From contig NZ_JACCDF010000020.1 in NCBI RefSeq assembly GCF_013415105.1, positions 1 to 50,546 of the forward strand: DNA of 50,546 bases, read 5' to 3'. Shown here piece after piece: positions 34,420 through 44,555 of this stretch. The position numbers and the translations under genes were made by a program. Below the pieces are notes generated by a model, which was given only the letters and a program-made list of their open reading frames with translations, was not told the origin of the DNA and did not search any database. How positions within the stretch are numbered: the stretch's first letter is position 1; the number at the start of each line of letters is the position of its first letter. Source of the DNA: Vreelandella salicampi. Its GTDB lineage: Bacteria > Pseudomonadota > Gammaproteobacteria > Pseudomonadales > Halomonadaceae.

Positions 34420-36582
34420 TTACTGGGCGTTGGCAGCGTAAAAACGTTCGTTGTTTTGCGCCATTTGACGCAGCTTATCGGTCGGCGCGTAGAGCGGCCC
34501 CAGCTCCTTGGCGAGCCCTTCAGCCAGCTCAACGAACTCGGCCACGCCCATCGCATCGATATAGCGCAACGCGCCACCGCGGAACGGGGGGAAACCGATG
34601 CCGTAAATCAGCGCCATATCCGCCTCAGCGGGGGAGTCAACGATGCCATCTTCTAGGCAGCGCACGGTTTCCAAGCACAATGGCACCATCATGCGGGCAA
34701 TAATGTCGTCGTCAGAGAATTCTTTCTGTTCGTTAACAACCTCTTTCACCAACGCATAGGCTTTGTCGTCGCTGACCTTTTTGGGCTTGCCCTTTTTGTC
34801 TTCTTCGTAGGCGTAGAAGCCTTTGTCGTTCTTCTGGCCTAAACGGTCATTGTCAAACATCACTTGGATCGCGGTTTTGCCCTCTCGCGCCATCCGGTCG
34901 GGGAACCCCTCGGCCATCACCTCGTTAGCGTGAACGGCGGTGTCCAGTCCGACCACATCCAACAGGTAGGCTGGGCCCATCGGCCAGCCGAACTTCTCCA
35001 TGACCTTATCCACGTGCTGAAAGTCAGCCCCATGCTCCATCAAGAAGCTAAAGCCACCGAAGTAAGGGAACAGTACGCGGTTGACCAGAAAGCCCGGGCA
35101 GTCATTAACCACAATCGGCGTTTTGCCCATGGCGCGGGTATAGGCCACCGTGGCCGCGACGGCCGCATCGCCGGTTTTTTCACCGCGAATGACTTCCACC
35201 AGTGGCATACGGTGCACCGGGTTGAAAAAGTGCATGCCACAGAAATTTTCCGGGCGTTTTAAGTTTTGCGCCAGGCGGTTAATCGAAATCGTTGAGGTGT
35301 TGGAAGTCAGAATCGTGTCTTCGCTCACCACCCCCTCGACTTCGGTCAAAACAGCGTCTTTGACTTTCGGGTTTTCGACAACCGCTTCGACCACCAGATC
35401 GACATTGCCGAAATCGCCGTAGGAGAGCGTCGGGCGGATATTGGTGAGCTTTTCCGCCATCTGCTCGGTGGTTAACTTCTTACGCTCAACCTGCTTGGCA
35501 AAGAGCTTGCGGGCTTCTTTCAGGCCCAGCTCAATCGCCTCATCCTTGATATCTTTCATCAAAATCGGCGTGCCCTTGGAGGCGCTTTGGTAGGCGATGC
35601 CGCCACCCATAATGCCGGCACCAAGTACCGCCGTCTGCTTAACCGGCTGGGATTGTTTCTCGTATTTGCCCGCTTTTTTCTTCACCACCTGATCGTTCAT
35701 AAACAGACCGACCAAATTGTACGCGACATCCGTCATCGCCATTTTAGCGAAAGCTGCCGCTTCAATTTGCTGGGCACGCTCGCGGCTCTCGCCGGCGCCT
35801 TTTTGGATGACCTTGATGGCTTCCACCGGCGCAGGGTAGTGCGGCCCGGCGACACCTTTCACGTAGCCTTTGGCGGTCTCAAACGCCATCATTTGCTCGA
35901 TGGCGTTGAGTTTCAGCGGCCCTTTCTTTTCATCCCGGCGCGCCTGATAATCCAGCTCACCGGTATTGGCACGCTCGAGAATATCGCGAGCGGCGGCGTC
36001 GAGCTCGCTATTGGGTACCACCGCATCCACCGCACCCATTTTTAGCGCCGCGTCAGCCTTGTTTTCGGTACCGCCGGAGATCCACTCAATCGCGTTATCG
36101 GCGCCGATCAGGCGTGGTAGGCGTACACAGCCGCCCCAGCCGGGGATAATACCGAGCTTGGTTTCCGGCAGGCCGATCTTGGCTTTTTCGCCCATCACAC
36201 GAAAATCGGTGGTCAACAGCACTTCGCAGCCACCGCCAAGCGCTAAGCCATTAATCGCCGTCACCGTGGGAAACGCCAAGTCTTCAATGGCGTTGAAAAT
36301 GGAATGAACGCGCTTGAGCATATCGGAGACAAAATCGTCACCCTTGCCGAACATGCTCTGGAATTCTGTAATGTCAGCGCCAACGATAAACGCCTCTTTG
36401 GCACTGGTGAGAATCAAACCTTTTAAGCCACTCTCGGATTGCAGGGCGTTTACTGCCTCTTCTAGCTCGGACACTACAGCGCTGGAAAGTTTATTGACCG
36501 ACTCGTCTTTCAGGTCGAAAGTTAGGGTCGCGATGTCGTCATCGCCACGCGCCACCGTGATGGCATTACCTTGATAAATCAT
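34420..36582 (-). CDS. fadB: Fatty-acid oxidation complex alpha subunit
   Basis: A 720-aa multifunctional enzyme: enoyl-CoA hydratase/isomerase in the first ~190 residues ([33 protein letters not shown]) and 3-hydroxyacyl-CoA dehydrogenase from about residue 310 (NAD site [13 protein letters not shown], catalytic histidine in [17 protein letters not shown]). The C-terminal domain ends [10 protein letters not shown]..., the usual family ending. GGAGAG precedes the ATG. It heads the fadBA operon. Confidence 0.97.
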   Translation of the reverse strand: MIYQGNAITVARGDDDIATLTFDLKDESVNKLSSAVVSELEEAVNALQSESGLKGLILTSAKEAFIVGADITEFQSMFGKGDDFVSDMLKRVHSIFNAIEDLAFPTVTAINGLALGGGCEVLLTTDFRVMGEKAKIGLPETKLGIIPGWGGCVRLPRLIGADNAIEWISGGTENKADAALKMGAVDAVVPNSELDAAARDILERANTGELDYQARRDEKKGPLKLNAIEQMMAFETAKGYVKGVAGPHYPAPVEAIKVIQKGAGESRERAQQIEAAAFAKMAMTDVAYNLVGLFMNDQVVKKKAGKYEKQSQPVKQTAVLGAGIMGGGIAYQSASKGTPILMKDIKDEAIELGLKEARKLFAKQVERKKLTTEQMAEKLTNIRPTLSYGDFGNVDLVVEAVVENPKVKDAVLTEVEGVVSEDTILTSNTSTISINRLAQNLKRPENFCGMHFFNPVHRMPLVEVIRGEKTGDAAVAATVAYTRAMGKTPIVVNDCPGFLVNRVLFPYFGGFSFLMEHGADFQHVDKVMEKFGWPMGPAYLLDVVGLDTAVHANEVMAEGFPDRMAREGKTAIQVMFDNDRLGQKNDKGFYAYEEDKKGKPKKVSDDKAYALVKEVVNEQKEFSDDDIIARMMVPLCLETVRCLEDGIVDSPAEADMALIYGIGFPPFRGGALRYIDAMGVAEFVELAEGLAKELGPLYAPTDKLRQMAQNNERFYAANAQ

Positions 36583-36634
36583 CCGCGTCTCTCCACAGAA
36601 GGGCTCTTTTCCGGAAGCGCTCGTTAAGCGCCGC

Positions 36635-36674
36635 CGAAATAGAACGATTTCGCTGACACCGTATATTCATACGG
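36635..36674 (-). promoter_or_regulatory. Two palindromes in the fadBA promoter region
   Basis: CGAAAT-AGAACG-ATTTCG (36635-36652) and CCGTAT-ATTC-ATACGG (36659-36674) are both perfect interrupted palindromes in the 209-bp gap upstream of fadB and of the divergent membrane-protein gene. They are candidate binding sites for a fatty-acid-responsive repressor; neither exactly matches the PsrA or FadR consensus I know. Confidence 0.35.
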
Positions 36675-36791
36675 CCGTTTGATTGCGTTAGCTTGGTTGA
36701 GATATCAGGCGGCGTCAAGCCCTGACTTTGGGCGAAGAGATTCCATCGCGCGACTGATAACATAACGGGTGTTTTTTAATGATGGCTCACC

Positions 36792-37931
36792 ATGCTTAAG
36801 CTCTCTACTGCTCGCGTTACTCAGCTACAACAAAATATCGAACGCCTTGTCGCGCGCGTTAGGCCCTGGACGTGGCTCTGGCCACCGGTGGCCTTTGCTG
36901 CGGGGCTTGGCAGTTTGTTTCTGGTCGACCGCCAGCAGTGGCTAGGCGCTGCCTTAGCCTTAGGGCTGCTATTTGCCTGGGTACTCTTGCTTACTGAGGG
37001 CGTGATAAGTCGCTGGCTAGTCCAGCACGGCTACCCAACGTTTCCACGCGGTGTCACCACGTTTATCGCCCAAATGGTTCACCAAGAGACACTCTTTTTC
37101 ACTCTTCCGTTCATTCTCGCCACCACGGTATGGAATAGCGGCCAAGCGCTTTTCGCCCTTATGGTCGTAGCGATGGCCATTCTCTCTATCACCGACCCGC
37201 TGTATTACAAAGTCGCCGAAAAATGGCGCAGCGCCTATTTTGTTTTTCACGCCCACTGCGTCTTCTTAGTCACCATTGTCACGCTTCCGATCATGCTGAA
37301 ACTCACCACGGCACAGAGTTTGCTGCTCGCCCTCGGCGTGATGGTGTTAACCGGCCTTCCCAGCTTTTTACATTTACTCAAACAACGTACCTGGCGCGGC
37401 TGGATGGTGTTTGGCTGTTTAGCTCTCTTGCTGGCGAGCGCAGGATGGCTGGGGCGAATATGGGTGCCTCCGGCAACGCTCTGGATGACCGGGAGCGCAC
37501 TTTCCCCCGCGCTTAATGTGGAGCAGCGTGACCCCGAAGGGACGATGGTACTAACCCCCGATGCACTTAAATCACGCGGCCTTTATGTGTATACCGCGAT
37601 TCGCGCGCCACGTGGCTTGAGCGAAACCATTACGCACGATTGGCACCAAAACGGCGAGCGACTCGACACTATCGATCTCGATATTGACGGCGGGCGCGAG
37701 GAGGGATATCGCGCCTGGAGCCATAAGATGCAATTCCCCGAAGACCCAGCAGGCCAGTGGCGAGTCGATATCATGACGGCAGGCGGGCAACGCTTAGGGT
37801 TAGTTCGATTTACGGTCTCCGAGGATGAAGGAGAAGCCACACGGGTGGATAGCCAAATACGCGCCAGTGGTCTAAGAAAGCTGGACTTGCAGCGTTTTAT
37901 TCCTGGCCAATCAAAACCAAGTGACGATTAA
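36792..37931 (+). CDS. Membrane protein with DUF5924-like region and C-terminal DUF2914 domain
   Basis: A 379-aa protein. The first ~240 residues contain about seven hydrophobic segments, preceded by a short amphipathic N-terminus; residues about 255-360 form a soluble DUF2914-like domain (GLYVYTAIRAPRGLSETITHDW, and a GQWRVDIMTAGGQRLGLVRFTV ending). Its function is unknown. It is transcribed away from fadB. No strong ribosome site precedes the ATG (GATGG is the best). The family names come from pattern memory. Confidence 0.75.
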   Translation: MLKLSTARVTQLQQNIERLVARVRPWTWLWPPVAFAAGLGSLFLVDRQQWLGAALALGLLFAWVLLLTEGVISRWLVQHGYPTFPRGVTTFIAQMVHQETLFFTLPFILATTVWNSGQALFALMVVAMAILSITDPLYYKVAEKWRSAYFVFHAHCVFLVTIVTLPIMLKLTTAQSLLLALGVMVLTGLPSFLHLLKQRTWRGWMVFGCLALLLASAGWLGRIWVPPATLWMTGSALSPALNVEQRDPEGTMVLTPDALKSRGLYVYTAIRAPRGLSETITHDWHQNGERLDTIDLDIDGGREEGYRAWSHKMQFPEDPAGQWRVDIMTAGGQRLGLVRFTVSEDEGEATRVDSQIRASGLRKLDLQRFIPGQSKPSDD

Positions 37932-38040
37932 GGGAGAATGGGTTGAGAGTGAAGTAAGCCCACCGTGATTAAATCGCCTTGCATTCAACCGCTGAGCTGT
38001 TGAAAATTCGCCCATTCATTTATTCGGGTCGTTTTTCCTT

Positions 38041-38496
38041 ATGGCTACCACTCTCGGTTTTCGTATCGCTCGCCTCCCCCACCTCTGGCGCTCTATTTTG
38101 GATCGCCGCTTAGCGCCACTCGGCCTCACCCAAACACGCTGGGTGACGCTTTATCACTTATGGCGCATGGGTGATGGCCAGCCCCAATGCGAGCTAGCCC
38201 GTGCCATCGGCGTTGAAGCGCCATCACTGGTCCGCACGCTGAGTCAGCTAGAGTCTCAGGGGTTGATTGAACGCCACGCCTGCGAAAATGATCGCCGCAC
38301 CAAACGGATCTACCTGACCGATGCGGCCATGCCGCTACTGGAAAAAATAGACCGCATGGCTACCGAGGCCCGACAGGAAATGCTCGCGGGCTTAAGCGAG
38401 GAAGATATTGATCAGCTTAATCGCTGGCTTGCGCGCATTGAAGAGAACGGACTCGCTATCCAAGCGCAGGATCAAGAAACGCCACTATCCCCCTGA
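38041..38496 (+). CDS. MarR/SlyA-family transcriptional regulator
   Basis: A 151-aa winged-helix regulator. The recognition part is PQCELARAIGVEAPSLVRTLSQLESQGLIERHACENDRRTKRIYLT, where the final DRRTK forms the wing; flanking helices would mediate dimerisation. SlyA proteins counter H-NS silencing or respond to aromatic compounds. No good ribosome-binding sequence precedes the ATG, which is unusual here. Its end overlaps the convergent gene by 12 bp. The target is unknown. Confidence 0.9.
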   Translation: MATTLGFRIARLPHLWRSILDRRLAPLGLTQTRWVTLYHLWRMGDGQPQCELARAIGVEAPSLVRTLSQLESQGLIERHACENDRRTKRIYLTDAAMPLLEKIDRMATEARQEMLAGLSEEDIDQLNRWLARIEENGLAIQAQDQETPLSP

Positions 38497-39039
38497 GAAG
38501 CCATCATCCTTGGAAGAGGCAGGCGGCGTTAGCGGCTGAGTGCGAGAGCGATCGGCACGCCCGCGGAGCTCATCACGTAGTTGCTGAAAATCCTCAACAT
38601 ACGTCACAAACCGTTCGCCGGTTTGTGATTCCCACCACCACAGAGTCAGCGCAGTTTCCTTTGACTGCAGCACCAGGGCATCTTGAGGCAAGCGTTCCAG
38701 TAGCGCTTTTAGTCGGGTGTTCGCCTCACGAGGCAATGGGCGAAGCGGTGCGATCCGCCAACGCCATCCTGAATGATAAGGCTCTAGTTCTTCACTCGCT
38801 TCTTCTTCTCGGACCAATAAAAAATCCGGGCCGGGTTCATCCAACGGGTAGCGCCAACGGTACGACGGCATCGTCCCTTTAAAGTAGTGAAGCGGCGGTG
38901 GTTCGATTTTGACCTCAACGCCGTGTTCGCGGGCACGCTTTCTTAGCTGCATCTGGCGCTTTTGCCTTGGGCTGGGCTGAAGCCACATGATAGGCGCCCC
39001 CACTAGCATCAAGACGAATACAATCAGTAGCCATTCCAT
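38485..39039 (-). CDS. Membrane-anchored protein of unknown function
   Basis: A 184-aa protein with one N-terminal membrane segment (WLLIVFVLMLVGAPIMWL) followed by a basic stretch PSPRQKRQMQLRKRAREHG and a soluble part. Similar proteins occur in Pseudomonas and relatives, where they are sometimes loosely labelled YajC-like, but I see no real YajC sequence. The soluble part has a repeated tryptophan pattern (HSGWRWRIAPL, LTLWWWESQTGERF). Function unknown. Confidence 0.72.
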   Translation of the reverse strand: MEWLLIVFVLMLVGAPIMWLQPSPRQKRQMQLRKRAREHGVEVKIEPPPLHYFKGTMPSYRWRYPLDEPGPDFLLVREEEASEELEPYHSGWRWRIAPLRPLPREANTRLKALLERLPQDALVLQSKETALTLWWWESQTGERFVTYVEDFQQLRDELRGRADRSRTQPLTPPASSKDDGFSGG

Positions 39040-39215
39040 CCTGTCGATTCCTTATACTAAAGCGTTGCCGGTATCACCGGCGTAATCATCATCGGCAAAG
39101 CTAAATGTTGATCTATATCGTTGTTAAACAACGGGAGTCATCCTACAGTATGGGGAGTTGAGTATCCGCAGCAGAGCTTCCTGCGAGCTTCTGCCTCTCG
39201 CCGAAGGAGTACCTT

Positions 39216-39668
39216 ATGAGCTACCACCATATTCTTGTCGCCGTCGATTTGACCAAAGATTCCCACAAGGTGTTGGAACGTGCAGTAAGCATTTCTGCTC
39301 GTAACGAAGACGCCAAAATTTCGATCATGCACACGCTGGAACCGCTTGGCTTCGCTTACGGTGGTGATATCCCCATGGACCTCACCAGCATCCAAGATCA
39401 ACTCGACGACCATGCAAAAAAGCGCTTAGCCGAAATCGCGAGCCCGCATATATCAGCAGAAGATCAACACGTTGTGGTGGGTATGCCCGACACCGAAATT
39501 CACCGTTTTGCTGAAGAAAACGATGTCGATCTCATCGTTGTCGGCTCACACGGTCGCCACGGTTTTGCCTTACTGCTTGGCTCCACCTCCACCGGCGTGC
39601 TACATGGCGCAGAGTGTGACGTACTCGCCGTGCGTGTGGGTAAAAAAGGCGAAAAAAGCGACGAATAA
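39216..39668 (+). CDS. Universal stress protein (UspA family)
   Basis: A 150-aa USP-fold protein. It begins YHHILVAVDLTKDSHKVLERAV and ends with the ATP-binding-type motif VVGSHGRHGFALLLGSTSTGVLHGAECDVLAVRV (GxxGxxx-9-GS/T). Such proteins accumulate in stress and often bind ATP. AAGGAG seven bases before the ATG sets the start; a two-way terminator follows. Confidence 0.93.
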   Translation: MSYHHILVAVDLTKDSHKVLERAVSISARNEDAKISIMHTLEPLGFAYGGDIPMDLTSIQDQLDDHAKKRLAEIASPHISAEDQHVVVGMPDTEIHRFAEENDVDLIVVGSHGRHGFALLLGSTSTGVLHGAECDVLAVRVGKKGEKSDE

Positions 39669-39688
39669 GTGAGATTTAATATTCATTT

Positions 39689-39712
39689 AAAAGGCGCCAG
39701 CAGGCGCCTTTT
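39689..39712. terminator. Bidirectional terminator between the universal stress gene and uup
   Basis: A 10-bp stem AAAAGGCGCC/GGCGCCTTTT with an AGCA loop; the A and T ends provide a T tract on either strand for the two convergent genes. Confidence 0.88.
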
Positions 39713-39727
39713 ATGTTTATGCTGTGT

Positions 39728-41659
39728 TTACGCGTCGCCTTCGGCCATCGCCTCCAGTTCCATCCAGCGCTCCATGGCCGCTTCCAATGCTTTTTGCGAC
39801 TCACCTAATGCTTCAAGCGCTGCGGTAACAACGCTCGCTTCTTGTTGGTAAAAGCCAGGATCGCCGATTTTAGCCTCCCATGTTTCGATGTCCTTTTCCA
39901 GCCGCTCAATCTCAGCTGGCAGCGTATCAAGCTCACGCTGCAGCTTGTAGGAAAGCTTGACGGCCTTTTTCGGCGGCGTTTTTGCTGCAGGCGCAGAAGC
40001 CTCTGGCGCAGGGCGAGTCGCTTCAATGGACTCCGTTGTCGGCTGGCTCCTGTCAGCATCCCAAGGCGCGGGCGGCAGTTTGCCCCCCTGGCGCATCCAG
40101 TCTGTGTAGCCGCCGACGTACTCCTGAACGCGCCCTTCGCCTTCAAAGGCCAACACGCTGGTCACGACGTTGTCCATAAAGGTCCGGTCGTGAGACACCA
40201 GTAGCAGTGTGCCGTCAAAATCAAGCAGCAGCTCTTCCAAGAGCTCCAGCGTCTCCATGTCGAGATCGTTGGTCGGCTCATCAAGCACGAGCACGTTAGC
40301 GGGCTGCGTAAAGAGCTTCGCCAGCAGCAAGCGGTTGGATTCCCCGCCCGAGAGCGCTTTCACCGGCTGGCGCACCCGGTCTGGGGTAAACAGAAAGTCT
40401 TGCAGGTAGCTCATGACGTGGCGGTCTTTACCACCCACCGTGACGCGGTCGCTACCCTGCGCGACGTTGTCATACACCGTTTTATTTAACTCCAAGCCGG
40501 CCCGCAGCTGGTCAAAATAGGCGACTTTGAGGTTGGTGCCGAGACGCACATCGCCCTCAGACGGTGTAAGCTCGCCGAGCATAATCTTCAAGAGCGTGGT
40601 TTTACCCGCCCCGTTACGGCCTAAGAAGCCAATGCGATCCCCGCGCTGCACCTCGAGATTGACGTTGGCAAGCACTACCTCATCGCCGTAGCGCTGGGTG
40701 ACGTTCTTCAGCTCCACCACGCGCTTGCCGGTACGCTCGCCGCTATCCACACTGAGATTCGCCGTACCTTGGCGCTCGCGGCGCTGGCTACGCTCTGTGC
40801 GCATTTGCTCCAGTGCTCTCACTCGCCCCTCGTTGCGGGTTCGGCGCGCTTTGATGCCTTGGCGAATCCAGGTTTCTTCCTGCGCCAGCTTCTTATCAAA
40901 CTCAGCGTGCTCGCGTGCTTCAATTTCTAACTCGTGCTGCTTTCGGGCCTGGTAGTCCTGATAGTTTCCGGGGTAGCGACCTAGCTTGCCGCGATCAAGC
41001 TCAAGAATGTTGGTGGCAAGCTTAGAGAGGAATGCACGATCGTGGGTGATCAGCAGTACCGCGCCATTAAACGCCAAAAGCTGCTCTTCCAGCCAAGCGA
41101 TGGTGTCCAAATCCAGATGGTTAGTCGGCTCATCGAGTAGGAGTAAATCTGGTTGGGCCACTAACGCACGCGCTAATGCCACGCGGCGACGCCAGCCACC
41201 TGAAAGGGCACTCATATCGGCTTCTGGAGGTAAACCCAAACGGGTGAGAACCACGTCGATCTGCTGGTGGAAGGACCAGCCATCAATCGCTTCCAGGCGG
41301 GTTTGCAGGGTGGCCATCCGCTGCATATCCGGGTCATCAGCGTTGATCAAATGGTGATATTCGGATAATAGCTCGCCGGCTTCGGGCAGGCCTTGCGCCA
41401 CAACCTCAAATATCGTGAGCCCTGAAGATGCTGGGAGTTCCTGCGCCAGCACGCCGATTTTAAGCCCGGGTGCGCGCCAAATCATGCCATCGTCGGGCAG
41501 AATCTCCCCGTCTACTAGCTTGAGAAGCGTGGATTTACCCGTGCCATTACGCCCGACCAGCGCCAACCGCTCGCCCTTTTCCACCGTTAAATCGGCGTGG
41601 TCGAGTAAAACATGGGTGCCGTAGGCCAGTTGAAGCTGTTCTAGTCGTAGCAGGGTCAC
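39728..41659 (-). CDS. uup: ABC-F family ATPase Uup
   Basis: A 643-aa soluble protein with two ABC domains. The first has GRNGTGKST near residue 37 and LSGGWRRRVALARAL; the second GRNGAGKTT near residue 350 and ALSGGESNRLLLAKL. The two are joined by a charged linker, and the C-terminal ~70 residues form the coiled coil characteristic of Uup (LSYKLQRELDTLPAEIERLEKDIETWEAK). ABC-F proteins act on ribosomes; Uup also affects precise excision of transposons and DNA structures. The start is GTG with AGGAGG seven bases upstream. Confidence 0.92.
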   Translation of the reverse strand: MTLLRLEQLQLAYGTHVLLDHADLTVEKGERLALVGRNGTGKSTLLKLVDGEILPDDGMIWRAPGLKIGVLAQELPASSGLTIFEVVAQGLPEAGELLSEYHHLINADDPDMQRMATLQTRLEAIDGWSFHQQIDVVLTRLGLPPEADMSALSGGWRRRVALARALVAQPDLLLLDEPTNHLDLDTIAWLEEQLLAFNGAVLLITHDRAFLSKLATNILELDRGKLGRYPGNYQDYQARKQHELEIEAREHAEFDKKLAQEETWIRQGIKARRTRNEGRVRALEQMRTERSQRRERQGTANLSVDSGERTGKRVVELKNVTQRYGDEVVLANVNLEVQRGDRIGFLGRNGAGKTTLLKIMLGELTPSEGDVRLGTNLKVAYFDQLRAGLELNKTVYDNVAQGSDRVTVGGKDRHVMSYLQDFLFTPDRVRQPVKALSGGESNRLLLAKLFTQPANVLVLDEPTNDLDMETLELLEELLLDFDGTLLLVSHDRTFMDNVVTSVLAFEGEGRVQEYVGGYTDWMRQGGKLPPAPWDADRSQPTTESIEATRPAPEASAPAAKTPPKKAVKLSYKLQRELDTLPAEIERLEKDIETWEAKIGDPGFYQQEASVVTAALEALGESQKALEAAMERWMELEAMAEGDA

Positions 41660-41809
41660 GCAGCGTCCTCCTCAGATTTAAGGCGCACAGTGTAACGCAT
41701 GCAAGCGCGTAGGTGTTTGCTCTCTCGTCACCGTTATTATCGTCGCTGGGCGTTAAGCGCGTTAGACTATCCGCTAATTTCTTTACCGTTCAACGTAAGG
41801 AGCTTTTTT

Positions 41810-42655
41810 GTGGCACATTCTGCCTTTGACGACTTTCTTCCAGAAGCGCTTCAATTTCATGCGCCTGAGCCATTAGTGGATATTGGCGCTAATCTCACGC
41901 ATGAAAGTTTTCAGCGTGATCTCCCCGCGGTCGTCGAGCGCGCACGCGCCGCGAACGTCAGCACGCTGATTTTGACCGGCACAGACCTTGAGCACGCCAA
42001 ACAAGCCGCCGCGCTTGCCGAACAGTACTCTGGTTTTTTTGCCACAGCGGGCGTTCATCCCCACGATGCAAGTCGCTGGAGGCCAGCACTCGGTCGCGAA
42101 ATGGCCGCGCTTTACGCTCACCCTAAGATGGTGGCAGTGGGCGAGTGTGGGCTCGATTTCAACCGCAACTTTTCCACACCGACTGATCAAGAGCGCGCTT
42201 TCGAAGCGCAACTCGCCCTAGCTGCTGAAAACGGATTGCCGCTATTTCTCCACGAGCGTGATGCAGGCCCGCGCATGCGCGAAATGCTTAAAAGCTGGCG
42301 CGATGATTTAGCGGATGCGGTGATTCACTGTTTCACTGCGGACAAAGAGACACTTTATGGCTATCTCGACCTAGACTTACATATTGGTTTGACGGGCTGG
42401 ATTTGTGACGAAAGGCGCGGGCACCATTTACGCCCTCTAGTCGGCGATATTCCGCTGAACCGTTTGATGATTGAAACCGATTGCCCGTATTTGCTGCCGC
42501 GTAATCTACCGGCGAAGCTGAAAGGCCGCCGTCATGAACCGGCACTGTTGCCATGGATTGCACGCGAGATTGCCCACTGGTACGGCATTAGCGAAACGGA
42601 GCTAGGCCAGCGTACTACCCAAACAGCGCAGGCATTCTTTCGACTACCAGCATAA
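41810..42655 (+). CDS. tatD: TatD-family metal-dependent DNase
   Basis: A 281-aa TIM-barrel hydrolase. It follows E. coli TatD closely in motifs: DIGANLTHESFQRD, TAGVHPHDASRW, VAVGECGLDFNRNFSTP, the HCFTADKET segment, GLTGWICDERRG and IETDCPYLLPRNL. TatD has 3'-5' exonuclease activity linked to DNA repair. I place the start at GTG 41810, with AAGGAG seven bases upstream; the open frame extends to 41699 without family similarity. It diverges from uup. Confidence 0.92.
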   Translation: MAHSAFDDFLPEALQFHAPEPLVDIGANLTHESFQRDLPAVVERARAANVSTLILTGTDLEHAKQAAALAEQYSGFFATAGVHPHDASRWRPALGREMAALYAHPKMVAVGECGLDFNRNFSTPTDQERAFEAQLALAAENGLPLFLHERDAGPRMREMLKSWRDDLADAVIHCFTADKETLYGYLDLDLHIGLTGWICDERRGHHLRPLVGDIPLNRLMIETDCPYLLPRNLPAKLKGRRHEPALLPWIAREIAHWYGISETELGQRTTQTAQAFFRLPA

Positions 42656-42734
42656 TATTTTTCGATCAAAATAGTGCCAGAACAGGGTGCTTACAGAAAC
42701 AGGCACTGACAGAATAGAAAAAACAGGAGTTAGC

Positions 42735-43214
42735 ATGAGCGAGATACCGGGCTTTATTGCCATAGAAACAGGCGACGAAGAGGGCCTACCGCTAGCCATT
42801 GCCTGGTCGATGCCCGATGGACGAGTGAAGCAAACATTAATTCAGCCGGACGATAGCTGGATCAAAGAAGATACCAATGCCATGGGTGCCTACAGTATTG
42901 AAGAGCTTGAGAGCTTGGGGGTCAGTCCTCTTGAAGTGATTCGCGAGCTTGAGAACGACCACTTCTCCGCCACGCTCTATACCAGCGACAACGGCGATGA
43001 CGAAGCAGCGCTGGCGCGGCTATTTGACACCTATGGACTAGACCCTTTCGTGGAGCTAGCCCCGGCCTCGGTGCTCTACCCTTCGATTACCGCTAGCGAG
43101 TGGCATCGCCAGCGGCGGGAAACCTTCAGCGAGTTAGGCTTAGAGCCGATGCGCCCCGAGCATGAACTTGAGGTCATGCTGTCAATGCATCAGCGTCTGA
43201 CAGAAGACGGTTAA
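42735..43214 (+). CDS. Protein resembling a degenerate RNase-T-like 3'-5' exonuclease fold
   Basis: A 159-aa soluble protein. The N-terminal strand order FIAIETGDEEGLPLAIAWSMPDGRVKQTLIQPDDSW and the later YSIEELESLGVSPLEVIREL and ATLYTSDNGDDEAALARLFDTYGL follow the layout of DEDD exonuclease domains, but the first motif has only one acid (IAIET rather than DxE) and the last HxxxD is not evident. It may be an inactive relative. AGGAG lies before the ATG. It follows tatD by 80 bp, which may be one operon. This resemblance is by eye only. Confidence 0.65.
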   Translation: MSEIPGFIAIETGDEEGLPLAIAWSMPDGRVKQTLIQPDDSWIKEDTNAMGAYSIEELESLGVSPLEVIRELENDHFSATLYTSDNGDDEAALARLFDTYGLDPFVELAPASVLYPSITASEWHRQRRETFSELGLEPMRPEHELEVMLSMHQRLTEDG

Positions 43215-43236
43215 GCGCACAAAAGCATTTCTTTTT

Positions 43237-44466
43237 TTACAGCAATGACAACGTGAGGCCGCCAAACAGCCAAACGACGGCGATCACAACCAGGACTTTT
43301 AGTACCTTATCCGTCAGGGATGCACCACCGTGGTCGTGATGATGTTCATGACCATGGTGTCCCTGTTGAGAGAGCTTCCAGAACCAGAACATAACGCCCG
43401 TCAAGATCAAAAAACCGATGTTAAGGAAAAGCTGATAATTAACCTTAAAGAACTCCCGATCTCCTGGCGCTGTCACGCTGGCGAAGTCTGGCAATAGCCC
43501 CATAAAAGCCAGTGTGTAGTGCAAAATCAGTGAAACCGACACGATGCCCACGAACATCAGCCCCAGCAGATAGAGAGCCATACGCCAACCATAGTAAGTG
43601 GCATTAATGCGTAGAACGGGTAGTACGATCAGATCAGAAAAGATAAACGCCATCACGCCGGCGAAAGTGACGCCCTGGCCAAACAGCACCGCTGCCAGCG
43701 GAATATTTCCCATTGACCCGATAAAGGTGAAAAAAGCGGCAACTGGGCCAACAATCGTTTGCGCCAGTACAGACAGAAATCCAGGGTTGGCATTATTTTC
43801 GCCACCTGAGCCAATGAACAACGTCTGAAAGAAAGCATCCGGAACGAAGGCCGAAATTATCCCGGCCACGGTAAAGCCGATGAGTACATCCTTCCAAACC
43901 ATCTGCCATTCCATGACGTAGGTCTGACCAATCTCCTTCCAGCCTTGAAGACTAGTGATTTTTTCTTTCCAGTCTTTGCCTACCTGCTGCCCCCCGCCAT
44001 CAGGCTCGCCAACGTTTCTGCGAGCCTGGGCTTCAAGTCGACGTGGGCGCGTAATCCTGATGAGTATCCAGGTCACCAAGATCAGCATAATTCCTCCCAC
44101 ATATTCCCCCACCACGAACTGCCAGCCGAGGAACACGGCAATGACGATGCCTAGCTCAATCACCAAGTTGGTTGAGGCCAACATAAAGGCCATTGTCGGC
44201 GCGAGCCCAGCTCCTTTCTGGAAAATGCTACGCGTAGTCGCTAACGCAGCAAAGCTGCAGGAACTCGAAAGAAAGCCAAAAAAGGTGCCCAATGCAACGC
44301 TGCGCGGGCCGTCTTTGCCCATCACCTTCTGCATGCGCTCTTTGGTCACTAACACCTGAATGAGGCTACTAATGATGTAACCAAGCACAAAAGCCCATAG
44401 CGCCATCCAAAAGAAACCGATACTGGTCATGGCCGCTTCGCTCCATGATGTAAAAAAATCATCCAT
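43237..44466 (-). CDS. YraQ/DUF318-type permease with histidine-rich loop
   Basis: A 409-aa membrane protein of the predicted permease family PF03773, with about ten membrane helices. Typical features are GTFFGFLSSSCSFAALATTRSIFQKGAG near residue 57 and LAQTIVGPVAAFFTFIGSMGNIPLAAVLF near residue 235. A HHGHEHHHDHGG stretch close to the C-terminus would bind metal ions. Family members have been linked to arsenic or metal efflux, but a substrate cannot be assigned. It stands alone between two genes of unrelated function. Confidence 0.85.
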   Translation of the reverse strand: MDDFFTSWSEAAMTSIGFFWMALWAFVLGYIISSLIQVLVTKERMQKVMGKDGPRSVALGTFFGFLSSSCSFAALATTRSIFQKGAGLAPTMAFMLASTNLVIELGIVIAVFLGWQFVVGEYVGGIMLILVTWILIRITRPRRLEAQARRNVGEPDGGGQQVGKDWKEKITSLQGWKEIGQTYVMEWQMVWKDVLIGFTVAGIISAFVPDAFFQTLFIGSGGENNANPGFLSVLAQTIVGPVAAFFTFIGSMGNIPLAAVLFGQGVTFAGVMAFIFSDLIVLPVLRINATYYGWRMALYLLGLMFVGIVSVSLILHYTLAFMGLLPDFASVTAPGDREFFKVNYQLFLNIGFLILTGVMFWFWKLSQQGHHGHEHHHDHGGASLTDKVLKVLVVIAVVWLFGGLTLSLL

Positions 44467-44555
44467 CGAAATCGTCCTTTAGTCAGAATTATTGGCTTCA
44501 AGCTACGCTTATTTGATGAATTCAGGTTCATGCGACCGTTTCAACATAGTCGCCT

